Source: a virus. From it: a stretch of DNA of 21,786 bases. The stretch lies in IMG/VR virus record IMGVR_UViG_3300015374_000533, positions 1-21,786 of that record, one strand, 5' to 3'. The position numbers were made by a program, and so were the translations under genes. The notes under the pieces were generated by a model. It did no database searches, had not been told where the DNA came from, and saw only the letters and a list, made by a program, of their open reading frames with translations. Shown here in pieces: positions 1-5,163 of the stretch. Numbering within the stretch: position 1 is the stretch's first letter; every line of letters begins with the position of its first letter.

Positions 1-18
1 ATTGCTACTAGCGTGCGG
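1..18. promoter_or_regulatory. Partial start-associated dyad (copy 0)
   Basis: On the minus strand the sequence reads CCGCACGCTA, a 7-nt spacer GTAGCAA, then T at the window edge. This matches the left arm and the start of the right arm of the 27-bp dyad found at every other gene start in 1-2382. Only the first base of the right arm is visible. Confidence 0.5.
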
Positions 19-30
19 ATCAGTAGTCAT
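1..30 (-). CDS. 5' end of a small early gene, cut by the window edge
   Basis: Ten codons are visible (MTTDPHASSN), and the gene continues beyond base 1. Its ATG overlaps the stop of the 66-aa gene at 20-220, exactly as the 118-aa gene at 1226-1582 overlaps the paralogue at 1572-1772. The N-terminus resembles that gene's MITNSHATQD, so the start region appears to have been duplicated together with the upstream gene. It carries the beginning of the 27-bp start-associated dyad. Product unknown. Confidence 0.6.
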   Translation of the reverse strand, partial: MTTDPHASSN

Positions 31-220
31 TGAACTCCGCTCCAATCACTTCGGCGAGGCGCTTCGCCTCGGACAGCGAGCCCCAGAAGTTGGCGGTCGG
101 GCTCGGTGGCCCTTCGCGGTAGACATGGATTTTCCCCGTCGGCTCGTCCTCCCGGTACTCGCCGTTGACCCAGCCGCCGCTGTCCTCGTGTTTGAAGCTC
201 ACCCGGATGCGATCAGTCAT
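20..220 (-). CDS. Small phage protein, 66 aa, paralogue of 1572-1772
   Basis: This acidic, soluble 66-residue protein starts MTDRIRVSFKHED and ends AEFNDY. I do not recognise its family. It differs from the product of 1572-1772 at only three positions (EY/EF near residue 22 and GP/ES near 37-38), so the two are recent duplicates. The ATG was chosen because AGGG lies just upstream, the ATG overlaps the stop of the 217-363 gene by 4 nt, and the dyad runs through the start codon. Its middle holds a G-W-V-N-G turn and a DEPTGKIHVY strand, suggesting a small beta-rich fold. Function unknown. Confidence 0.75.
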   Translation of the reverse strand: MTDRIRVSFKHEDSGGWVNGEYREDEPTGKIHVYREGPPSPTANFWGSLSEAKRLAEVIGAEFNDY

Positions 221-229
221 CGCGTAACC
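203..229. promoter_or_regulatory. Start-associated dyad copy 1 (gene 20-220)
   Basis: On the minus strand: GGTTACGCGA, spacer TGACTGA, TCGCATCCGG. The start codon begins in the last base of the left arm, so the dyad overlaps the translation start. It is the same as copy 7 except for two outer bases. Confidence 0.75.
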
Positions 230-363
230 CTCCACAGGAAGTAGCGGATGTCGCTCAGGCGATTGCCAGCGAAGATCGCAACCCCTGAGTCGCGGCACTG
301 CAACCAGAACTGAAGACGACCAAGGGCGTCCTGCACGCGATTCACACTTGCGCGGCTAGACAC
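217..363 (-). CDS. Small hypothetical protein, 48 aa
   Basis: This ORF, too short for most gene callers, fills the only apparent gap in the leftward chain. From GTG at 363 it reads VSSRASVNRVQDALGRLQ and ends YFLWRVTR. It overlaps the end of 356-571 by 8 nt and the start of 20-220 by 4 nt (ATGA), as its neighbours do. The dyad sits in codons 3-11. The C-terminal half holds a QFWLQCRDSG stretch and a hydrophobic segment. A GTG at 345 is an alternative start. No family recognised. Confidence 0.6.
   Translation of the reverse strand: MSSRASVNRVQDALGRLQFWLQCRDSGVAIFAGNRLSDIRYFLWRVTR
331..357. promoter_or_regulatory. Start-associated dyad copy 2 (gene 217-363)
   Basis: Minus strand: AGCCGCGCAA, spacer GTGTGAA, TCGCGTGCAG. 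It begins 6 nt into the GTG-started gene. Its presence supports the reality of this otherwise uncalled gene. Confidence 0.7.
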
Positions 364-571
364 CGAGAAACTCCAACACGTCGAGCGCCACAGCGACCAT
401 CAGCTTGCGGTTGTTCTCGGGCACACGATCCCAAGGCACGGCACTCGCAGCGCGGGTGCGGTAGCCGAAGTCGGGCGCTCGACGCTCATAGGAATCGTGG
501 AAGACTTGGGCGACTAACTCGGCCGTCTTCTGGAGTTCGTCGGACACGCGAGTGCCAGTCGCGTCCGTCAT
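356..571 (-). CDS. Small phage protein, 71 aa
   Basis: The protein reads MTDATGTRVSDELQKTAELV at its start and ends VALDVLEFLGV. It is mostly helical with Arg-rich central segments (YERRAPDFGYRTR). No family was recognised. The ATG at 571 is preferred over an upstream one because it has AAGGAG about 7 nt before it, overlaps the stop of the upstream gene by 4 nt, and the dyad begins within codon 2. It shares the MTDAT opening with the gene at 1769-1942, an effect of the shared dyad sequence rather than proof of homology. Confidence 0.7.
   Translation of the reverse strand: MTDATGTRVSDELQKTAELVAQVFHDSYERRAPDFGYRTRAASAVPWDRVPENNRKLMVAVALDVLEFLGV
542..568. promoter_or_regulatory. Start-associated dyad copy 3 (gene 356-571)
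   Basis: Minus strand: ACGGACGCGA, spacer CTGGCAC, TCGCGTGTCC. The inner ACGCGA and TCGCGT arms are perfectly complementary. It begins in codon 2. Confidence 0.8.
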
Positions 572-1050
572 ACAAGCTCCTTGCGCCATCGGATCTTCGC
601 CTCCTCGGGGCGCTGAATCTCTCCGAGAAGGTTCGATTCGTAGCGGTGGCGACCGCCTCCCCAGCCTCGTGCGGGTAGTTCGGCATCCATGACGTAGCCG
701 ACAGCCTTGACGCTCGAACCAGGTTCAGAGGCGAGTGTGTAGGTGATCGCCACGCGGTATCCGAGTGCAGCTGCGGCGCGGTGGATGGCTCCATAGAGGC
801 GTGTGCAAGCGTTCCGTGTGCCGTCTGTGCAGCATCGGAGGACTTCGATGGTTTGGCCGTCGTGGAGCTCGCGGGCGCCGGGGTATGACGCGATGGCGAC
901 TCCGATCAGGCGTTCTCCATCGGAGAGCCCGACTCCGAAGCGCCATCCGATCGGCGCGCGGTTGTGGCGATGGTGCTCCCAGACGAACCGCTTTGCTTCG
1001 GTAAGAGTGACCGGCTCAAGTCGGAGTGGTGCCGTGGCCGCGCGAGTCAC
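568..1050 (-). CDS. XF1762-family (GNAT-like) phage protein
   Basis: This 160-aa protein matches, by motif memory, the XF1762 family often found in phages and related to GNAT acyltransferases. Marks are LRLEPVTLTEAKRF at 9-22, a His-rich HHRH at 26-29, a central EVLRCCTDGTRNAC at 69-82, RAAAALGYR at 91-99 and ITYTLASEPGSS at 102-113. Family members are predicted acyl transferases whose substrates are unknown, so the reaction here is inference. The GTG at 1050 is chosen for its GTGA overlap with the upstream Cys-rich gene and for the perfect dyad around it. It overlaps the next gene by ATGA at 568-571. The C-terminal tail (RGWGGGRHRYESN onward) is basic. Confidence 0.75.
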   Translation of the reverse strand: MTRAATAPLRLEPVTLTEAKRFVWEHHRHNRAPIGWRFGVGLSDGERLIGVAIASYPGARELHDGQTIEVLRCCTDGTRNACTRLYGAIHRAAAALGYRVAITYTLASEPGSSVKAVGYVMDAELPARGWGGGRHRYESNLLGEIQRPEEAKIRWRKELV

Positions 1051-1062
1051 GATCGCGCGGCC
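1036..1062. promoter_or_regulatory. Start-associated dyad copy 4 (perfect, gene 568-1050)
   Basis: Minus strand: GGCCGCGCGA, spacer TCGTGAC, TCGCGCGGCC. This is the only copy with two perfectly complementary 10-bp arms, and it defines the consensus. The GTG start codon lies in the spacer. Confidence 0.85.
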
Positions 1063-1229
1063 CTCGCCGCCGCCAGTCGTCGCGCCTGGTCGTTGAGCCT
1101 CTTCTGCACCCGCCAACGTCGCATATAGCGGGCGTGGCACTCGCGGCGGTAGCCCTGACCTTCGCGGTCACGCGGACGACCACACCCGCAGGAGCACGCC
1201 ACGTGATCGGGTGTCGCGCGGCCAGTCAT
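1047..1229 (-). CDS. Cys-rich 60-aa phage miniprotein
   Basis: The 60-residue basic protein has a CSCGC cluster at 12-16 and a further Cys at 31 (YRRECHARYMRRWR), followed by a highly basic helix. This pattern suggests a small metal-binding knuckle with a nucleic-acid-binding tail, and I infer no more than that. The ATG at 1229 gives an ATGA overlap with the upstream gene and puts the dyad at codon 3. An upstream extension would overlap the neighbour and is rejected. Confidence 0.7.
   Translation of the reverse strand: MTGRATPDHVACSCGCGRPRDREGQGYRRECHARYMRRWRVQKRLNDQARRLAAARAARS
1197..1223. promoter_or_regulatory. Start-associated dyad copy 5 (gene 1047-1229)
   Basis: Minus strand: GGCCGCGCGA, spacer CACCCGA, TCACGTGGCG. 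It begins 6 nt after the start of the ATG. Confidence 0.8.
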
Positions 1230-1582
1230 GCGGCGTCTCCGAGGTAGCGGCATTCGGCCTGCGCGTAGCGATGCTGCTCGCCCCACGGCTTCCGCTCGGT
1301 GTCATTCGGCAGGTCTCCGGTGCCGCCGTCGAAGTCATCCAGGATCTCCTCGTAATCCCAGCCGGCGATCTCGCACACCTTCTGGAGATGCAGGTCGCAT
1401 GTCGGGACAGCGCCGATGACCCACCATGCGTCGACGGCGCACTTCTCTGTGCGCTGCTCGATGGGGGCATCCGTGTCTGGCGTGCCGGGCAGGACGGGCA
1501 GGCAGCACGGCAGCGAGATCGGCACGCGGGTGATGACGGCGTCGGCCGCGTGATCTTGAGTCGCGTGCGAATTAGTAATCAT
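1226..1582 (-). CDS. Hypothetical early protein, 118 aa
   Basis: This acidic protein has four Cys residues (PCCLPV near 25-28, EKCAVDAWW near 48, PTCDLHLQKVCE near 62-70) and a DYEEILDDFDGGTGDLPND loop. Family not recognised. The ATG at 1582 overlaps the end of the 66-aa gene at 1572 by 11 nt. The same arrangement recurs at 20-30, where the start of a paralogue is visible, so duplication covered both the 66-aa gene and at least the start of this one. The dyad lies in codons 5-13. Confidence 0.7.
   Translation of the reverse strand: MITNSHATQDHAADAVITRVPISLPCCLPVLPGTPDTDAPIEQRTEKCAVDAWWVIGAVPTCDLHLQKVCEIAGWDYEEILDDFDGGTGDLPNDTERKPWGEQHRYAQAECRYLGDAA
1544..1570. promoter_or_regulatory. Start-associated dyad copy 6 (gene 1226-1582)
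   Basis: Minus strand: TCGCACGCGA, spacer CTCAAGA, TCACGCGGCC. It lies 12 nt inside the gene, slightly deeper than in most copies. Confidence 0.75.
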
Positions 1583-1772
1583 TGAACTCCGCTCCGATCA
1601 CTTCGGCTAGCCGCTTAGCTTCGGACAGAGAGCCCCAAAAGTTGGCGGTCGGGCTCGGTGACTCTTCGCGGTAGACATGGATCTTCCCAGTCGGTTCGTC
1701 CTCGCGGAACTCGCCGTTGACCCAGCCGCCGCTGTCCTCGTGTTTGAAGCTCACCCGGATGCGATCAGTCAT
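1572..1772 (-). CDS. Small phage protein, 66 aa, paralogue of 20-220
   Basis: This is a near-identical copy of the product of 20-220, with the same length and MTDRIRVSFK start. The gene DNA differs at scattered, often third-codon, positions. Its AGGAGG Shine-Dalgarno is fused to the left arm of the dyad (AGGAGGCCACGCGATG), so a protein bound at the dyad, or a hairpin there, would mask the ribosome site. It overlaps the upstream gene by ATGA. Function unknown; retention of two copies suggests the product is useful or dosage-sensitive. Confidence 0.75.
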   Translation of the reverse strand: MTDRIRVSFKHEDSGGWVNGEFREDEPTGKIHVYREESPSPTANFWGSLSEAKRLAEVIGAEFNDY

Positions 1773-1781
1773 CGCGTGGCC
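1755..1781. promoter_or_regulatory. Start-associated dyad copy 7 (gene 1572-1772)
   Basis: Minus strand: GGCCACGCGA, spacer TGACTGA, TCGCATCCGG. It overlaps both the Shine-Dalgarno sequence and the ATG. Confidence 0.8.
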
Positions 1782-1942
1782 TCCTGATCGGGGCCATGTA
1801 GGCGCTGGACCATGTCGGCGAGATGATCGGCTACGGGCCACCACTCGCTCGGCTTGGCGCGACTGGCGATCATCAGCTTCACCGCGGCCATGACAGCAGC
1901 GGCGTCAGCCTTGGCCGCGCGATGTTCAGTCGCGTCCGTCAT
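1769..1942 (-). CDS. Small hypothetical protein, 57 aa
   Basis: The protein (MTDATEHRAAKADAAAVMAA at its start, HLADMVQRLHG near its end) is Ala-rich and probably all-helical, with a central SEWWPV turn. GGGAGG lies about 8 nt before the ATG at 1942. It overlaps the genes on both sides by 4 nt. No family recognised. Confidence 0.65.
   Translation of the reverse strand: MTDATEHRAAKADAAAVMAAVKLMIASRAKPSEWWPVADHLADMVQRLHGPDQEATR
1913..1939. promoter_or_regulatory. Start-associated dyad copy 8 (gene 1769-1942)
   Basis: Minus strand: ACGGACGCGA, spacer CTGAACA, TCGCGCGGCC. It begins in codon 2. Confidence 0.8.
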
Positions 1943-2058
1943 TCGACAAACCTCCCTCGTTCGACCGGGCCAGCAGCCGACCAGTCGCGCGGCAGAATCC
2001 AGAGCGCGATCCTGATGCGGATGCGGCGGACGCGAGTATGGATCGCGCGGCCAGTCAC
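1939..2058 (-). CDS. Very small basic protein, 39 aa
   Basis: From GTG at 2058 the ORF reads VTGRAIHTRVRRIRIRIALW and ends PVERGRFVE. It is strongly basic in its first half. It is supported by GTGA and ATGA overlaps on its two sides and by the dyad at codon 3. It has no other evidence and could be a leader-like peptide that carries translation across the dyad. Function unknown. Confidence 0.5.
   Translation of the reverse strand: MTGRAIHTRVRRIRIRIALWILPRDWSAAGPVERGRFVE
2026..2052. promoter_or_regulatory. Start-associated dyad copy 9 (gene 1939-2058)
   Basis: Minus strand: GGCCGCGCGA, spacer TCCATAC, TCGCGTCCGC. It begins 6 nt after the start of the GTG codon, as in copy 5. Confidence 0.8.
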
Positions 2059-2231
2059 TCCGGCACCTCTTCCTTGAAGCCCAGCCAGCCGAGCACCTTC
2101 CATGTCCAGATATAGCCCGTGCAGAAGCCGCGAATCCACGGATCAACGTGGACATTCCATGCGTACCGATGTCCAGCGATGAACTCGGCATCCTTGGCCG
2201 CGCGACTTGGAATCGCGTTGCGGTCAGTCAT
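2055..2231 (-). CDS. Small Trp-rich protein, 58 aa
   Basis: The product starts MTDRNAIPSRAAKDAEFIAG and contains a Trp/aromatic cluster (DPWIRGFCTGYIWTWKVLGW, about residues 30-49), which could be one membrane-associated or amphipathic segment. The ATG at 2231 overlaps the upstream gene by 8 nt. The dyad covers codons 4-12. No family recognised. Confidence 0.65.
   Translation of the reverse strand: MTDRNAIPSRAAKDAEFIAGHRYAWNVHVDPWIRGFCTGYIWTWKVLGWLGFKEEVPE
2196..2222. promoter_or_regulatory. Start-associated dyad copy 10 (gene 2055-2231)
   Basis: Minus strand: CGCAACGCGA, spacer TTCCAAG, TCGCGCGGCC. Confidence 0.8.
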
Positions 2232-2382
2232 CATCGTCCTCATAGCGAGCCACGAGCCGGCGAAGCGCCGCGAAGACTCGGTCGGTGGCGGCGGTAATGT
2301 CTTCAGCCCAGAGTTCGATGAGACGACGGGCCTCGTCATCATCGGCCGCGTGATTGTCGGTAGAGTGGCCGCTGCTACTCAC
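2224..2382 (-). CDS. Small acidic protein, 52 aa, first gene after the att site
   Basis: From GTG at 2382 it reads VSSSGHSTDNHAADDDEARR and ends ARYEDDDD, an acidic, helical protein. A longer reading from 2451 would begin MEAAGIEPALP, the familiar spurious translation of a tRNA/tmRNA 3' end in antisense, and is rejected. GGTGGAG lies about 9 nt before the GTG. The dyad lies 27 nt inside the gene. Function unknown. Confidence 0.6.
   Translation of the reverse strand: MSSSGHSTDNHAADDDEARRLIELWAEDITAATDRVFAALRRLVARYEDDDD
2344..2370. promoter_or_regulatory. Start-associated dyad copy 11 (gene 2224-2382)
   Basis: Minus strand: GGCCACTCTA, spacer CCGACAA, TCACGCGGCC. The left inner arm is degenerate. 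It is the copy nearest the att site. Confidence 0.65.
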
Positions 2383-2417
2383 CGAACCATCTCCACCGAT
2401 AGCCCAGGAACGATATG

Positions 2418-2450
2418 GCGGTAACGCGGGTTCGATTCCCGCCGCCTCCA
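2418..2450 (+). other. attP: Putative attP core: tRNA/tmRNA 3'-end mimic
   Basis: The plus strand has a perfect T-arm: stem GCGGG (2426-2430), loop TTCGATT (2431-2437), stem CCCGC (2438-2442). It is followed by a 7-nt acceptor strand CGCCTCC (2443-2449) and discriminator A (2450). No anticodon arm or 5' acceptor half is present, so this is a 3'-end copy, not a gene. Tyrosine-integrase phages commonly carry such copies as attP so that integration restores the host RNA. The CCTCCAC ending with A discriminator looks more like a tmRNA than a serine tRNA (inference). The integrase gene is 1.3 kb away. The 117-bp gap 2383-2499 holds this element and little else. Confidence 0.75.
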
Positions 2451-2465
2451 CTATTCCGCGTAACC

Positions 2466-2510
2466 AAGCCGTTTGCGTGCTCTGATCGGTGTGAACGGTT
2501 CACGCGGCTT
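2466..2510. repeat. Nested inverted repeats next to the att core
   Basis: AAGCCG (2466-2471) pairs with CGGCTT (2505-2510), and between them lies the 13-bp palindrome GTGAACGGTTCAC (2491-2503). The inner palindrome overlaps the stop of the 119-aa gene. It could be an integrase arm or accessory-factor site, or part of a terminator. No T-run follows. Confidence 0.35.
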
Positions 2511-2859
2511 CTCCTCGACGATCATCGCGCGCCTTCCTCTCTCGGTTGAGAGTCCGCGCAGCTTGGAGCCAACCTGAAGTCATGGCGGAGTTGATGAAGT
2601 AGGTGTACTTCCTCCCTCCAGCGAACCCCTCGTCGCGCCGGAACAGGTGCTCCTCGTTCTCGTAGAAGAAGTCGGCAAGGACGGCCCCGAGTTCCATCTT
2701 GACGGGTACCCAACGAGACTCCTCGGGGTTCCAGCATTCAAGGCGTAGGTCGTGACCAGGAGCTCCGTCGTGTCGACGTAGCTTCGTTCCTGCAACGACC
2801 TTGAACCGGAAGCCGTCCACACGGACCTCCTGGCCGACGTGCCAGCGCCTAGACGTCAC
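2500..2859 (-). CDS. Hypothetical protein, 119 aa
   Basis: This basic protein begins TSRRWHVGQEVRVDGFRFKV, a small beta-barrel-like opening of the sort seen in proteins with a short SH3-like domain. It then has ECWNPEESRWVPVKMELGAV and a basic C-terminus (RTLNRERKARDDRRGE). No family recognised. The GTG at 2859 overlaps the stop of the methyltransferase gene (GTGA). It is the last gene of the leftward early operon before the att site. Confidence 0.65.
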   Translation of the reverse strand: MTSRRWHVGQEVRVDGFRFKVVAGTKLRRHDGAPGHDLRLECWNPEESRWVPVKMELGAVLADFFYENEEHLFRRDEGFAGGRKYTYFINSAMTSGWLQAARTLNRERKARDDRRGEAA

Positions 2860-3788
2860 GATGCCACCTCGACATGTTCGAGCGCCTCATTGCCCCAACT
2901 GTCCCAGTTGAACCGCTGCGACCGGGCGAACATCTCAAGATACGGTCCGGGCGAGCACTTCTCGACGAGGTCGTAGAACATGCCGGGCTTGGCGCTGTGC
3001 CGGCCGCGGCGAGCTTCGAACGCGGTGGGCACGTCGCGGGCCTGGGTGCGGAGGCCGCCACGGACGCCGAACAGGACGTGTTCGGTGTTGTTGCGGAAGT
3101 AGTTCCCGAGCCCGATCTGCGGCTTGACCCAGGTCAGGCACGTCTTGTAGGCGAACCCCCACGCGTCTACGACCTGGAAGGCTTCTCGGAGGAAGCCGTT
3201 GGTCGTCCAGAGGTAGAGGTGCGCCTCTTCCGCTACCCACTCGTCAACGGGGAGCGCGCAGAGCTCGTCGATGGTCATGGTGGGGTAGTGGTCTTCGGCG
3301 GCGCCGCGTGTGGCCCTGTTGCCGTACTGCCAGGGCGGGTCGGAGACGACGACGCTGTACCGGCCCGTCGGCATCGGCACGACCTTCGGCGTGTTCTCGT
3401 AGGAAGCTCGCTTGGCGAGTTTGAGCAGTCCAGCCGTCGTCAACTCCTGGGCCGATGCCAGGTAATCCTCGAAGGACTCCTCTGGGACGGACGCGATTCG
3501 TTGCCACCGTGAGGATTGGTTGTGGGAGACTCCTACCTCTACCACGGTGGTAGAGGTAGAGCGCCCACCGGGGTTCTTCGGCATCTCGGAAAGCATCTCT
3601 CCGGCCTTCCGCTCGGCGCGGAGCTTGAGTTCGGCCGCCTGGTTCATCGCCTCCAAGCCCATCCCAGCGGCCTGCGCGTAGGCGCGGAACGCCTCGGCGG
3701 TGTCCCGGATGCGCCGCACATCATCGAAGGACGTAGCGAGTTCAAGCTCCCGCCGGGCCACGGAGATGCGTTCGAGAGCCGAACTCAT
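2856..3788 (-). CDS. MT-A70-family N6-adenine DNA methyltransferase
   Basis: The 310-aa product has an N-terminal helical region (1-128) with an HTH-like stretch GVSHNQSSRWQRIASVPEE (86-104), then an MT-A70 domain. Visible motifs are DPPW (150-153, the catalytic motif IV), DHYPTM (166-171), LYLWTTNG (191-198), CLTWVK (217-222) and HSAKP (264-268). The family transfers a methyl group from S-adenosylmethionine to adenine N6; in phages it is thought to protect DNA from restriction or mark it (inference here). The order DPPW then S-adenosylmethionine-site elements fits the usual MT-A70 topology. ATGA overlap with the integrase gene. The gene carries a 27-bp perfect palindrome at 3533-3559. Confidence 0.88.
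   Translation of the reverse strand: MSSALERISVARRELELATSFDDVRRIRDTAEAFRAYAQAAGMGLEAMNQAAELKLRAERKAGEMLSEMPKNPGGRSTSTTVVEVGVSHNQSSRWQRIASVPEESFEDYLASAQELTTAGLLKLAKRASYENTPKVVPMPTGRYSVVVSDPPWQYGNRATRGAAEDHYPTMTIDELCALPVDEWVAEEAHLYLWTTNGFLREAFQVVDAWGFAYKTCLTWVKPQIGLGNYFRNNTEHVLFGVRGGLRTQARDVPTAFEARRGRHSAKPGMFYDLVEKCSPGPYLEMFARSQRFNWDSWGNEALEHVEVAS
3533..3559. repeat. 27-bp perfect palindrome inside the methyltransferase gene
   Basis: CTACCTCTACCAC (3533-3545), one central G, then GTGGTAGAGGTAG (3547-3559). It encodes TSTTVVEV in the linker before the HTH-like segment. It would form a very stable hairpin in mRNA, or a long dyad for a DNA-binding protein. Confidence 0.8.
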
Positions 3789-4891
3789 TGCGCCTCGGTC
3801 GCCTCCTGGGCGCGCTTTTCAGAGAGGAGCCGCAGCGCCTCCGCCAAGTCGTCCATGTCGAGGTGGGCGTACATCGCAGTCGTCTTGATGTCGGCGTGGC
3901 CGAGCATCTGCCGCGTCAGCTCTAGGTTCCCCGACGAGCGGAGTAGATCCGTCGCCGCGGTGTGCCGCATCTCGTGCATTTTCCGCGACTGGGGGACGCC
4001 GGCTGCGGCGAGGCGGCGCTTCCACCAGTTGTGCATCGCGGCGGCCTTCAGCGGCGCGTGGCGATCCTCCCAGTTCAGTCCGAGCGGCGGCCCGTCCGGG
4101 TCGCGGCGAGGCCCGTACTTCTGGGGGTACATGAGGTATTCGTCGCGGTCGCCGGTGGCGAGGCGGTCGAGCCAGTGCGCGTCTAGGAGCAGGCGGAGCG
4201 CGTCGTTGGCGACGGGGAGGGTGCGGATCTTCCCGCCTTTTCCGGTGATGTGGAGGATCCGCCGGCCGGTGTCGTAGTCTCGGAGGCGGATCGCGGCGAG
4301 CTCGGACTTCCGGAGGCCGTACTCGATCAGGATGGCGACGGCGCAGCGTTCGCGTTCCGTCTCACACGCGGCGAGGATCCGTTTCGGCTCGTCGCCCTGG
4401 TAGACGTTCCGACGCGTGTCGCGGCGTTTCGGGCGGGCGATGCCGATCGTCGGCGAGCCTTTGAGGAGGTCTTCGCCGACGGCCCAGTTGAAGAAGTCGC
4501 TGAGGATGGAGAGGTTCTTCGCCTTCGTCCTGCCGCTGCGGACGCCGGCCTTGCTGCGGGTGCGGGCGTAGGCTGGTGCTCCGCTGCCCCAGTGGCGGTC
4601 GAGGAATTCGCGGACTAGCTTGCGGCCGGTCGGTGGTTCGAAGTCGACGAGTTCGAGGGTGGGGTGGTCGAGGCATAGGTATGCCAGGGGGATCTCGTAG
4701 TCGCGGATGGTGAGTTCCGCAGCCCCGTATTCGTGTTCCTTCCAGCGAAGGTACTCGGCGACCACGAGACCGACGGGGCAGCCCTGGTAGGACTTGTCGC
4801 GCACGGCCTGGCGGACGAGGGTGGCGAGTTCTGCGATCCGCGTCAAGCGTTCGCGGCTGGGAAAGTCGCTGTTTGCGGGGTCTGCGTTCAC
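3785..4891 (-). CDS. int: Tyrosine recombinase (phage integrase)
   Basis: This 368-aa tyrosine integrase has an N-terminal core-binding SAM-like domain (about 38-150: DKSYQGCPVGLVVAEYLRW, then TRSKAGVRSGRTKAKNLSIL). The catalytic domain shows Arg194 (YGLRKSEL), Lys218 or Lys221 (TGKGGK), His306-x-x-Arg309 (MHEMRHTAA), His332 (LGHADIKTT) and the nucleophile Tyr341 (AMYAHL). It would recombine attP with a tRNA/tmRNA attB. The GTG at 4891 gives a GTGA overlap with the upstream gene; longer readings begin in low-quality Arg-rich translation. It sits inside the leftward operon with no promoter of its own seen, so its expression probably follows the early promoter. Confidence 0.95.
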   Translation of the reverse strand: MNADPANSDFPSRERLTRIAELATLVRQAVRDKSYQGCPVGLVVAEYLRWKEHEYGAAELTIRDYEIPLAYLCLDHPTLELVDFEPPTGRKLVREFLDRHWGSGAPAYARTRSKAGVRSGRTKAKNLSILSDFFNWAVGEDLLKGSPTIGIARPKRRDTRRNVYQGDEPKRILAACETERERCAVAILIEYGLRKSELAAIRLRDYDTGRRILHITGKGGKIRTLPVANDALRLLLDAHWLDRLATGDRDEYLMYPQKYGPRRDPDGPPLGLNWEDRHAPLKAAAMHNWWKRRLAAAGVPQSRKMHEMRHTAATDLLRSSGNLELTRQMLGHADIKTTAMYAHLDMDDLAEALRLLSEKRAQEATEAQ

Positions 4892-5163
4892 TGGTCGGAC
4901 TCGTCGGGGTTGCAGGCGAGGATGCAGGAGTGGGGGCGGAAGCGGTAGAAGTCGCCGAGATCGTCGGGATCCCACGGATGCATGACGCCGGTGATGGGGT
5001 GTAGCCACCAGTGGCCGTCTTCGCTGGCGGTCCACGTCTTGGTGAGTTCGCTGGCGCTGGTGCGGGCGCGGATGATCTGGGCGCCGCAGGTGCAGCGTTG
5101 CGGGCCGTAGCGCGTCGCGGCGAGTATCCGGTTCCGGTCTGTGCGGGTGATGTGGCGCGTCAT
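4888..5163 (-). CDS. Hypothetical protein, 91 aa, possible zinc-binding fold
   Basis: The product has CTC at 24-26 (GPQRCTCGAQII), several His (51, 55, 62, 78) and a C-terminal CILAC (80-84), an arrangement that could bind a metal. Two Trp pairs (HWWLHP, MHPWDPDD) lie in the centre. Family not recognised. ATG at 5163 with ATGA overlap on one side and GTGA overlap with the integrase gene on the other. Confidence 0.65.
   Translation of the reverse strand: MTRHITRTDRNRILAATRYGPQRCTCGAQIIRARTSASELTKTWTASEDGHWWLHPITGVMHPWDPDDLGDFYRFRPHSCILACNPDESDQ

Noticed and set aside
1-2382. The spaced 27-bp dyads as a CRISPR-like or transposon-derived array
   Set aside because: The intervals vary from about 120 to 490 bp and consist of distinct coding genes, with the dyads locked to start codons. 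There are no unique spacers or terminal repeats.
2426-2450. A functional tRNA gene
   Set aside because: Only the T-arm and 3' acceptor strand exist. No matching GGAGGCG or GGGGGCG 5' strand, D-arm or anticodon arm is found upstream.
2383-2451. N-terminal extension of the 52-aa gene beginning MEAAGIEPALP
   Set aside because: It translates the antisense of the tRNA/tmRNA-like element, a well-known false start. The GTG at 2382 has a ribosome site and follows the att core.
2874-3512. 212-aa plus-strand ORF over the methyltransferase gene
   Set aside because: It is opposite a recognised enzyme with all its motifs. Long antisense frames are expected in GC-rich DNA.
4892-5035. Longer integrase start at 5035
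   Set aside because: The extra 48 residues are Arg/Pro/His-rich shadow translation overlapping the 91-aa gene. The GTG at 4891 gives the GTGA overlap used throughout the operon.
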